Part shown: positions 1 to 4,361 of the stretch, in pieces
Layout of the letters: each line of letters opens with the position of its first letter
How positions within the stretch are numbered: the stretch's first letter is position 1
Assembly (NCBI GenBank): GCA_900549195.1
Contig: URNK01000122.1
Span: 1-5,422 of the forward strand
Reading direction: 5' to 3'
DNA: 5,422 nt
DNA from: an uncultured Collinsella sp.
GTDB taxonomy: Bacteria; Actinomycetota; Coriobacteriia; Coriobacteriales; Coriobacteriaceae
Position numbers and translations under genes: made by a program
Notes under the pieces: generated by a model
What the model was told of the DNA's origin: nothing
What the model saw: only the letters and a program-made list of their open reading frames with translations
Databases searched by the model: none

Positions 1-39
1 CGCTAGTCTCGTGGGCTCGGAGATGTGTATAAGAGACAG
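1..39 (+). other. Nextera read-2 adapter (library artefact)
   Basis: Positions 6-39 match the Illumina Nextera read-2 (i7 side) adapter. The last 19 bases (21-39) are the Tn5 mosaic end AGATGTGTATAAGAGACAG. Bases 1-5 (CGCTA) are then the inner end of an i7 index. None of this is genomic. Any reading frame here beginning MCIRDR is an adapter translation product. Confidence 0.98.
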
Positions 40-115
40 GGGTCACGTCGTCAAGGATTACCTTGTCGCCATGGGCCTTACGAGCCTGATACATCTGATA
101 AATGAACTCCGCCAC
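40..115 (-). CDS. ettA: EttA, ABC-F translational throttle ATPase (N-terminal fragment)
   Basis: Only the first 25 codons are present; the rest is lost at the contig end. With the GTG at 113-115 as start, the protein begins MAEFIYQMYQARKAHGDK and continues VILDDVT. This is the characteristic start of EttA, where a MAEFIY/MAQFVYTM segment leads into the first ABC domain ahead of its Walker A loop. EttA binds the ribosomal E site and gates entry into elongation according to ATP/ADP level (family knowledge). An ATG lies two codons upstream (119-121), but the SD AAGGAG (complement of 124-129) is only 2 nt from it and 8 nt from the GTG, so GTG is preferred. The Walker motifs are not in the window, so another ABC-F paralogue is possible. 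Confidence 0.8.
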
Positions 116-153
116 AGTCATTTCTCCTTATCTAGCTGCGGAAATCTTCTCCC

Positions 154-181
154 CCTCTCCGTTTTGGAAAAAGCGGAGAGG
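154..181 (-). other. Hairpin in the ettA leader
   Basis: An 8-bp perfect stem, CCTCTCCG (154-161) with CGGAGAGG (174-181), is extended inward by A/T pairs (163-165 with 170-172). It lies in the ettA 5' leader about 40 nt upstream of the start codon and does not cover the SD. No U-run follows on either strand, so it is not a normal intrinsic terminator. A role in leader stability or control is only a guess. I found no convincing ettA promoter between here and the terminator at 197-219. Confidence 0.4.
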
Positions 182-196
182 CAGTTCGCGCGTTCT

Positions 197-219
197 AATA
201 AAAAGGGGCATGGTTGCCC
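197..219 (-). terminator. Rho-independent terminator after the sdpI-like gene
   Basis: Read on the minus strand: GGGCA, loop ACCA, TGCCC, then C and TTTTTATT. The stem is 5 bp with flanking G/C and a run of five U. It lies about 75 bp downstream of the stop codon of the minus-strand membrane-protein gene (293-997), so it should end the ArsR/SdpI transcript before ettA. Confidence 0.72.
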
Positions 220-292
220 ACACCCCCTAATACTACCTGGGAAAAGTCCCCCGGAACATACTATGAACTGCGTACGCTAGTTTTCCGCAACC

Positions 293-997
293 TTAACGAG
301 CGGCTCGCTGCGATTTGCGCCACAACAGATACGAGTAGACGTAGACGGCTCCAACCGAACCAAACGCCAGAACCGCAATCACCGCGGCGACGACTTCACT
401 CGAAAGCACGCTGCCTGCCACGCCCATCACAATCAGGCCAATACCTAGCACCATAAAGCAGGCGCCGCCAAAACGCTGCGTACGGCGCCAGTTCTCGGGA
501 TCGGCAAGCGCCCAGGGCGTCTTGATACCGAGCGTATAGTTCTGCTTCACACGCGGCAAGTAGTTGCCTACGCCGATGAACAGCAAACCGACAACACCGG
601 AAATCAGCACGTTAACCGAACCGACCGCCGGCACCACGCCCCAGACCGTAAGCTCTCCCAGCCAGCTTATGGCGCACATGAACAAGGTGAAGGCGATTAC
701 GAAGCCCTGGTAGAACTTGCCCGAGGTTCGATATGCCTCACCTTTGGGGTCGATGCGCGGCACCACGCAGAACATTGCGAGAAGCGCCAGAGGCAGCACG
801 CCGAGCGCGGAGGCCATCCAGCTAGGGCCCCAACCGTCGACGGCGCCGTTCGCGCCCCAGTGCGTGGGAATCTGCGCAGGCAAGCTCGGCATCACCATGA
901 GGTGCGCTACGACATTGGCGACGCACAGAGCGACCAGCGCAATCCACACGCGCGACGATACCCCCGTGGGGTGAATGCCCTTGTTTTCGTTATTCAT
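293..997 (-). CDS. SdpI/DUF1648 family integral membrane protein
   Basis: A 234-residue polytopic membrane protein. After a short polar N-terminus there are about six hydrophobic segments (near 17-37, 60-80, 97-115, 122-144, 178-198, 202-224). Family marks are the DUF1648 motif LPAQIPTHWGANGAVDGWG (39-57) and the SdpI segment with GNYLP (144-148) and GIKTPWALADPENW (157-170). In Bacillus subtilis SdpI gives immunity to the SdpC killing factor and, with bound toxin, sequesters the ArsR-type repressor SdpR at the membrane. The ArsR gene directly upstream fits that design, but no sdpC-like toxin is visible. The start is the ATG at 995-997: it has the upstream AAGGTGAT ribosome site and overlaps the ArsR stop region by 8 bp (translational coupling). 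An in-frame ATG further upstream (1039) lies inside the ArsR gene and lacks support. Many SdpI homologues have no known ligand, so immunity is inference. Confidence 0.85.
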   Translation of the reverse strand: MNNENKGIHPTGVSSRVWIALVALCVANVVAHLMVMPSLPAQIPTHWGANGAVDGWGPSWMASALGVLPLALLAMFCVVPRIDPKGEAYRTSGKFYQGFVIAFTLFMCAISWLGELTVWGVVPAVGSVNVLISGVVGLLFIGVGNYLPRVKQNYTLGIKTPWALADPENWRRTQRFGGACFMVLGIGLIVMGVAGSVLSSEVVAAVIAVLAFGSVGAVYVYSYLLWRKSQRAAR

Positions 998-1268
998 CCT
1001 TATCACCTTCCGTGTTTGTAAAGCCCATAAACCAGCCAATCAAATCCTGCATGACGGTGGTGTTTAAGCTGTATACGATGTTTTGGCCATGGCGCTCGTC
1101 GGTCACCAACCCGGCGTTTTTGAGCGTCGCCAAGTGATGGCTCAGCGACGGCTTACTGATATCGAAATGCTCGGCAAGCTCCCCCGCCGTGCAATTGCCC
1201 TCGCGCAGCAACTCCAAAATGCGCCGTCGCGTTGGATCGGCAAGCGCCTTAAAACCCTCTCCCGGCAT
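990..1268 (-). CDS. ArsR-family winged-helix repressor (SdpR-like)
   Basis: A 92-residue protein, usual size for single-domain ArsR/SmtB repressors. It opens with GFKALADPTRRRILELL (5-21), then a winged helix-turn-helix with TAGELAEHF and ISKPSLSHHLATLK (27-50) and a wing around DERHGQNIVYSLN (57-69). The metal-binding ELCVCDL motif of ArsR/SmtB sensors is absent; the only Cys is C26, so metal sensing is unlikely. The IVYSLNTTVMQD and IGWF tail resembles B. subtilis SdpR, and the next gene encodes an SdpI-family membrane protein. I infer an autoregulated pair in which the membrane protein controls the repressor. Start choice: the ATG at 1266-1268 follows AGGAGG by 4 nt. Two ATGs at 1281-1286 lie upstream of that ribosome site and only about a dozen bases from the predicted transcript start, so they are rejected. 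Confidence 0.88.
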   Translation of the reverse strand: MPGEGFKALADPTRRRILELLREGNCTAGELAEHFDISKPSLSHHLATLKNAGLVTDERHGQNIVYSLNTTVMQDLIGWFMGFTNTEGDKDE

Positions 1269-1302
1269 AAGACCTCCTCTCATCATCTCTCATGACGCGC
1301 AC

Positions 1303-1331
1303 ACTATACTCGATATTTAGATGTTTGTCTA
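1303..1331 (-). promoter_or_regulatory. Sigma70-type promoter of the ArsR/SdpI unit
   Basis: On the minus strand, TAGACA (complement of 1326-1331; 5/6 to TTGACA) is followed after exactly 17 bp by TATAGT (complement of 1303-1308; 5/6 to TATAAT). Transcription would start near 1296, giving a leader of about 28 nt before the ArsR ATG. The inverted repeat at 1317-1340 covers the -35 box and part of the spacer. Confidence 0.75.
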
Positions 1332-1340
1332 ACTATCTAA
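1317..1340. promoter_or_regulatory. Inverted repeat, probable ArsR operator
   Basis: TTAGAT (1317-1322) and ATCTAA (1335-1340) form a perfect outer dyad. TTAGA (1317-1321) and TCTAA (1328-1332) form a second, overlapping dyad. The site overlaps the -35 box and spacer of the ArsR/SdpI promoter, the normal place for an ArsR-type repressor operator. Binding by the adjacent ArsR protein is inference from position and symmetry. Confidence 0.6.
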
Positions 1341-1350
1341 TCTTGTACTC

Positions 1351-1390
1351 AAAAAAATAGCCGCCTCCGCGTAATGCGAAGACGGCCACT
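1351..1390 (-). terminator. Strong minus-strand intrinsic terminator with no assigned gene
   Basis: In minus-strand RNA, GCCGUCUUCGC pairs with GCGGAGGCGGC around the loop AUUAC (stem 1360-1370 with 1376-1386). Two non-Watson-Crick positions (1364/1382 and 1367/1379) are G-U pairs only on the minus strand and mismatches on the plus strand, which fixes the orientation. The run UAUUUUUUU follows immediately (1351-1359), and the stem can extend further into it. It lies just upstream of the ArsR promoter. The transcript it ends is not obvious. Confidence 0.82.
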
Positions 1391-1510
1391 TCTCACGCTA
1401 CAAACGTGTTTTAGAGTTGGCCAACCCGCTGCAACGGGTGCCATCTGCTTCAATCTTATGCGAACCCCGATCCCATTTCAACAAGCCCAAGGGCTCAAAT
1501 GGAATCGCGA
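1391..1510 (-). ncRNA. Candidate small RNA or gene remnant upstream of the 1351-1390 terminator
   Basis: About 120 bases of minus-strand sequence lead into a strong terminator. In minus-strand RNA, CGAUUCCAUUU (1507-1497) pairs with AAAUGGGAUCG (1478-1468) as an 11-bp stem whose single irregular pair is G-U only on this strand. It encloses AGCC/GGCU. Further hairpins are ACCCG/CGGGU (1424-1439) and CACG/CGUG near 1395-1409. Alternatively, a minus-strand frame is open for 55 codons from 1565 to a TAG at 1398-1400. It contains a hydrophobic run LAIAIIGVIAIPFEPLG but has no ATG or GTG start, so it could be the remnant of a membrane-protein gene. No convincing minus-strand promoter was found (a TATAGG lies near 1516-1521). 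The family is not recognised. Confidence 0.33.
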
Positions 1511-1523
1511 TAACACCTATAAT
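1495..1523 (+). promoter_or_regulatory. Putative promoter of tcdA-tatD
   Basis: A perfect -10 hexamer TATAAT lies at 1518-1523, about 45 bp before the tcdA ATG. The sequence 17 bp upstream (1495-1500, TCAAAT) is a poor -35. The dyad 1468-1507 (AGCCC AA GGGCT inside CCATTT...AAATGG) overlaps this weak -35, so activator or repressor control is possible. The -10 is directly seen; function is inferred. Confidence 0.5.
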
Positions 1524-1567
1524 GGCGATAGCTAAAACACGATTCGCTTCCCCATCGGAGGATGTCT

Positions 1568-2362
1568 ATGACCGAAACCGCTGCCGCTCTCGTCGAGACA
1601 CGCGACACCAAGCTCGAGATCATCATGGGCCGCGAGGCACTCGATAAGCTCGCCGATGCTACGGTGTTGGTGCTCGGCTGCGGAGGCGTGGGCTCCAACT
1701 GCTGCGAGGCACTCGCCCGCGGCGGCATTGGTCATTTCGTCATTCTGGACAAAGACATCGTCGCGCCCAGCAATATCAATCGCCAGGCTATCGCCTTTCA
1801 CAGCACCATCGGCAAGCGCAAGGTCGATGTTATGGAAGCCATGATCCACGACATCAATCCCACCGCCACCGTTATCAAACGCACCGAATACCTGCTGAGC
1901 GACAACATCGACGAGTTCTTCGCGAGCGTTTTGGAGCAGACGGACGGCAAGCTCGACTACGTCGTCGACGCCATCGACACCATCTCGGCCAAGCTCACCA
2001 TTGCCAAATATGCTCAGGACCACGACATTCGTTTGGTTAGCTCCATGGGCGGGGCCAACAAGCTCCATCCCGAGTGCCTCCGCTTTGCCGACATTTTCGA
2101 TACGGTACGCGACCCCATGAGCCGCATCATGCGCAAAGAATGTAAGAAGCGCGGAATCAAGAGTCTGCACGTGCTGTTTAGCTGCGAGGAATCGGTTAAG
2201 ACCCAACCCCGCGACCCGTCCAACATCCACGAGCGTACCGAGTTGGGTACCGCTAGTTTTATGCCGCCCATCATGGGTCAGATGATTGCCGGCGAGGTTA
2301 TCCGCCAGATCAGTGGACGCGGCACCGAGCGTGTGCGCGCCGACGGCCAACGCCTGGACTAG
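1568..2362 (+). CDS. tcdA: tRNA threonylcarbamoyladenosine dehydratase TcdA (ThiF/E1-like)
   Basis: A 264-residue E1/ThiF-fold enzyme. TcdA uses ATP to dehydrate t6A at position 37 of ANN-decoding tRNAs to the cyclic form ct6A (family knowledge). Seen: the nucleotide-binding loop VLVLGCGGVGSNCCEALA (33-50), the acidic strand end ILDKD (59-63), NRQ (71-73) with the conserved Arg, VDAIDTISAK (133-142), and the TcdA-specific stretch with SSMGGANKLHPE (158-169), DTVRDPMSR (178-186) and KKRGI (193-197). The partial CsdL/YgdL-type ending FSCEE (204-208) is present. It lacks paired zinc-binding CxxC motifs of MoeB/ThiF activators, and no ThiS/MoaD partner is nearby, so TcdA is preferred. Start: CGGAGG (1556-1561) sits 6 nt from the ATG at 1568 but directly abuts the ATG at 1562, so 1568 is chosen. 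It forms an operon with the TatD gene 14 bp downstream. Confidence 0.9.
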   Translation: MTETAAALVETRDTKLEIIMGREALDKLADATVLVLGCGGVGSNCCEALARGGIGHFVILDKDIVAPSNINRQAIAFHSTIGKRKVDVMEAMIHDINPTATVIKRTEYLLSDNIDEFFASVLEQTDGKLDYVVDAIDTISAKLTIAKYAQDHDIRLVSSMGGANKLHPECLRFADIFDTVRDPMSRIMRKECKKRGIKSLHVLFSCEESVKTQPRDPSNIHERTELGTASFMPPIMGQMIAGEVIRQISGRGTERVRADGQRLD

Positions 2363-2375
2363 CAGGATGTCCTGC
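2362..2375 (+). other. Intercistronic palindrome masking the tatD ribosome site
   Basis: GCAGGATGTCCTGC is a perfect 6+2+6 palindrome starting at the last base of the tcdA stop codon and ending one base before the tatD ATG. As RNA it can fold GCAGG/CCUGC with loop AUGU. The tatD SD (AGGA, 2364-2367) is in the stem, so a ribosome terminating on tcdA could open it. Sequence is direct; coupling is inference. Confidence 0.45.
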
Positions 2376-2376
2376 G

Positions 2377-3159
2377 ATGGAACCGCAATTCTTTGACACG
2401 CATTGTCATCTTGATTTGATGCTCGGCCCCGATGCTGCAGCCAGTGAGTCGGCGGCGTCGGGTCTGGGGCTCTTTGACTGCGGGGTCGACCCACGCGACT
2501 TTTCGGCCGCAAACGAGCGCGCCCGTCGCCTACCAGGCATCATCGCTGGCGTTGGGCTCCACCCCTGGTGGCTCGCCGACGGCCGCTGCGGTCCTGCCGA
2601 AGTCGATCTGCTTTGCGAAGTTGCTGCCCAAGAGCGCTACATCGGCGAGGTGGGACTCGACTTTTCCGCACGCTTTGCCGGAAGTGAGCCGCTACAAATA
2701 CAGGCATTTGACCGGCTCTGCGATACACTCGTGCAGCATCCTCTTACCGGGCGCGTGATATCAATTCACGCCGTTCGTTCGGCAGGAGCCGTACTGGACG
2801 TCCTCGAATCGCATGGACTACTCATCCCAAACCCCGACTCCCCCGTTATCATCTTCCACTGGTTTAGCGGCACTTCGGACGAACTCGTCCGCGCGCGTGA
2901 TGCGGACTGTTATTTTTCCGTCAACCAGCGCATGCTCGCCACCAAACGTGGACGCGAATACGCCCGACAGATTCCACTCGACCGTCTACTGCTCGAGACC
3001 GATGCGCCAGCCGAGCCAAACACAGAAACAAGCGCACAGTCGCTCATCAGATCGCTCACAAGGACCTCGATGCGCATTGCCTCACTCAAAAACTGTGACG
3101 CTAAGCACATTGAGTCGGCAGTTTTAGCAAATGCGCGCTCTGTATTTGACCTTCGCTAA
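2377..3159 (+). CDS. TatD-family metal-dependent hydrolase (putative DNase)
   Basis: A complete 260-residue TIM-barrel amidohydrolase of the TatD family. Metal and catalytic residues are in the expected order: DTHCHLD with H9 and H11, GVGLHPW (58-64), the bridging Glu in IGEVGLDF (E91), ISIHAVRS with H131, IIFHWFSG with H161, and LLLETDAP with D209. The C-terminal ANARSVFDL (251-259) corresponds to the family's usual terminal helix, so the gene is intact. TatD proteins are Mg-dependent 3'-5' exonucleases or DNases in E. coli, but the substrate of many paralogues is unknown. A general TatD hydrolase call is safer than a specific enzyme. The ATG at 2377 is 9 nt after AGGA; another ATG at 2367 is out of frame. 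It is cotranscribed with tcdA and converges on the minus-strand kinase gene. Confidence 0.9.
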   Translation: MEPQFFDTHCHLDLMLGPDAAASESAASGLGLFDCGVDPRDFSAANERARRLPGIIAGVGLHPWWLADGRCGPAEVDLLCEVAAQERYIGEVGLDFSARFAGSEPLQIQAFDRLCDTLVQHPLTGRVISIHAVRSAGAVLDVLESHGLLIPNPDSPVIIFHWFSGTSDELVRARDADCYFSVNQRMLATKRGREYARQIPLDRLLLETDAPAEPNTETSAQSLIRSLTRTSMRIASLKNCDAKHIESAVLANARSVFDLR

Positions 3160-3228
3160 CCCCTGTGGGCAAAAAATGTCAAATATGAGTACTGTTGCAA
3201 ATCCAGTAACATTATTTTACGGCAAAAT

Positions 3229-3268
3229 AGTGCCTTGATAATGTACAGCCATCCATTATCAAGGCACT
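3229..3268. terminator. Perfect 15-bp hairpin between convergent genes, possible bidirectional terminator
   Basis: AGTGCCTTGATAATG (3229-3243) and CATTATCAAGGCACT (3254-3268) are exact reverse complements around a 10-base loop. On the minus strand the stem is followed by ATTTT. On the plus strand it is followed by TTAAGG and, a little later, CATTTTT. Position after tatD and facing the kinase gene fits transcription termination from both sides, though neither U-run is ideal. Confidence 0.55.
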
Positions 3269-3290
3269 TTAAGGTGGTTAAAGTCATTTT
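3266..3290 (+). terminator. Second small hairpin followed by a T-run
   Basis: ACTTTAA (3266-3272) pairs with TTAAAGT (3278-3284) around GGTGG, followed by CATTTTT (3285-3290 and on). It shares three bases with the 15-bp hairpin, so the two are partly exclusive. The stem is AT-rich and weak; it could assist plus-strand termination after tatD. Confidence 0.3.
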
Positions 3291-3396
3291 TAGCAGGTTT
3301 TAATCGCTCGCAGACACCCAACTAGGCCCTCAAAAGCTTAATTTCGCTGTTACTAAATTAGTGACAGTACTCATATTTAGCATTTTTTGTCCATGG

Positions 3397-3432
3397 AGTC
3401 CCAGGGAGGCGACAATTCGACTCCCCGGGACT
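3397..3432 (-). other. Inverted repeat just downstream of the kinase gene
   Basis: AGTCCCAGGGAG (3397-3408) and CTCCCCGGGACT (3421-3432) pair over 12 positions. The one A/C mismatch on the plus strand becomes a G-U pair in minus-strand RNA. It lies 6 bp beyond the kinase stop codon and adjoins the inverted-repeat element. No U-run follows, so it looks like a 3'-end stabilising or Rho-assisted hairpin rather than a classic terminator. Confidence 0.5.
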
Positions 3433-3438
3433 GCTCAC

Positions 3439-4302
3439 CTATTCGGAAATCGGCACTCCATGGCCCCAGGAGCCTTCCATGCCGCACACGGTCGAGGCAA
3501 ACCCGGCAGCAAAGTCGAGTGCACGCTCGATGGCCTCGGCACCATCCTCGCCACGCTTGGCGGAATCGAGATAACACATCAGGAACGAAGCCAGGAACGA
3601 GTCGCCCGCACCCATGGTGTCCTTCAAATCCGTTACCGGTTTAGCCAGTTGGCGGTAATAACGATCGCCATCATAGGCAATGCAGCCCTCAGCGCCAGCC
3701 GTTGCCGATACGAAACGCGGACCTAGACCCCTCACCCATGCCAGACGCTCGCGAATCTCATCCTCGCTCGCGGCGTCTGCCGCGCTAAAGAATGCGAAGT
3801 CAACGTAGGGAGCAATCTGCTCGTAGTACTCGTCGGTCGAATCGTCCGAGAAGTCAAACGAAACCGTGATGCCCGCGGCCTTCAACTTGGGAAGTTCGCG
3901 CTCGGTAAAGCAATAGTTGCCCGAGTGGACTACGTCGAACTGCTTCATGTACGCAAGGTCAAAGCGATCGAGCACATAGCGAGTATCACCACGGATGCCA
4001 CCCTCATTGGAGCCAAGGAAAACACGGTCGCCGTTAACGACGGTCACGCGCGCAGCACCATTCTCACCGATGAGCTGCTTGCATTTGGCTAGTTCAACGT
4101 CCTCATCCTCAAGACTCGCAATCACGTGCTCGGCAGCAGCGTCATTACCAAAGATGCCCATATACGCGGAGCGCGCGGCTCCGCATTTCTTGGCATACAC
4201 GGCAAAGTTCACCGCATTGCCACCCGGATACATCGTGCGAATATGCTCGTAGCGGTCGACGACGTTGTCGCCAAACCCCAGTGCGCTCACGTTAAATGCC
4301 AT
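3439..4302 (-). CDS. PfkB/ribokinase-family sugar kinase, fructoselysine 6-kinase-like
   Basis: A complete 287-residue PfkB-family kinase. The N-terminus LGFGDNVVDRYEH (8-20) and GGNAVNFAVYAKKCG (27-41) closely resemble E. coli FrlD (GDNCVDIYP... and GGNAVNVAVY from memory), which phosphorylates fructoselysine at O6. GNDAAAEHV (53-60) and DFSDDSTDEYYEQIAPYVDFAFFS (150-173) fit the same subgroup. PfkB signature 2 is DTMGAGDSFLASF (228-240), with D234 the catalytic base and GAG the anion hole. The ATG at 4300-4302 follows a GAGAGGGG ribosome site. It lies 59 bp downstream of the HAD gene on the same strand. No fructoselysine-6-phosphate deglycase (FrlB), transporter or regulator is in the window, so the substrate could be another ketose or Amadori compound. 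The kinase call is firm; the substrate is inference. Confidence 0.85.
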   Translation of the reverse strand: MAFNVSALGFGDNVVDRYEHIRTMYPGGNAVNFAVYAKKCGAARSAYMGIFGNDAAAEHVIASLEDEDVELAKCKQLIGENGAARVTVVNGDRVFLGSNEGGIRGDTRYVLDRFDLAYMKQFDVVHSGNYCFTERELPKLKAAGITVSFDFSDDSTDEYYEQIAPYVDFAFFSAADAASEDEIRERLAWVRGLGPRFVSATAGAEGCIAYDGDRYYRQLAKPVTDLKDTMGAGDSFLASFLMCYLDSAKRGEDGAEAIERALDFAAGFASTVCGMEGSWGHGVPISE

Positions 4303-4334
4303 AGCGCGCCCCTCTCTTATGCCAGCGGAACCAC

Positions 4335-4347
4335 TGTTGTGACAACA
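4335..4347. promoter_or_regulatory. Perfect dyad upstream of the kinase gene
   Basis: TGTTGT G ACAACA is a perfect 6+1+6 dyad in the 59-bp spacer between the HAD gene and the kinase gene, about 33 bp upstream of the kinase ATG. Its TTGT...ACAA symmetry is the kind used by GntR- or LacI-type regulators, but no regulator gene is in view. The nearest promoter-like arrangement (TTGTCA, 18 bp, CATAAG on the minus strand) would place the transcript start inside the ribosome site, so I do not call a promoter. Confidence 0.35.
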
Positions 4348-4361
4348 ATGCCGCCCAGAAT

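Larger units (their letters stand above)
3166..3393. repeat. 228-bp inverted-repeat element (MITE- or REP-like candidate)
   Basis: The left arm (3166-3211) and the reverse complement of the right arm (3348-3393) agree at about 38 of 46 aligned positions without gaps. Shared blocks include CAAAAAATG, AAATATGAGTACTGT and AGTAACA. The interior carries a perfect 15-bp hairpin (3229-3268), a 7-bp one (3266-3284) and ATTTT/AAAAT (3214-3228). It is AT-rich, unlike the genes on both sides, has no long ORF and no transposase, and fills almost the whole spacer between two convergent genes. No target-site duplication is evident. It may be a MITE-like insertion, a dispersed palindromic repeat, or a complex bidirectional termination region. 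Confidence 0.55.

Noticed and set aside
270..277. Palindrome GCGTACGC after the SdpI-like gene
   Set aside because: Only 8 bp with no loop or T-run; chance is the simplest explanation, and a better terminator lies at 197-219.
11..280. Plus-strand frame beginning MGSEMCIRDR
   Set aside because: Its start is translated Nextera adapter, and the remainder is antisense to the ettA start and its leader.
998..1039. Upstream extension of the SdpI-like protein to the ATG at 1039
   Set aside because: It would overlap the ArsR coding region by 50 bp and adds a polar stretch unlike the family. The ATG at 997 has a good ribosome site.
1416..1507. tRNA, SRP RNA or tmRNA in the structured region
   Set aside because: No cloverleaf, no GTTCRANYC T-loop in the right setting, and no SRP GGAAG/AGCAG core or tmRNA tag frame could be found.
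1532..2512. 326-codon minus-strand open frame antisense to tcdA and the start of tatD
   Set aside because: It lies opposite two clearly conserved genes. Its composition (rich in A, D, G, V, H) is what the complement of GC-biased codons gives, and it has no family motif or ribosome site.
3361..3726. 121-codon plus-strand frame over the end of the kinase gene
   Set aside because: It is antisense to conserved kinase coding sequence including the PfkB signature region, with no ribosome site or recognisable domain.
4303..4350. Promoter for the kinase gene (TTGTCA, 18 bp, CATAAG)
   Set aside because: The -10 matches at only 4/6, and the predicted start would fall inside the ribosome site, leaving no usable leader.
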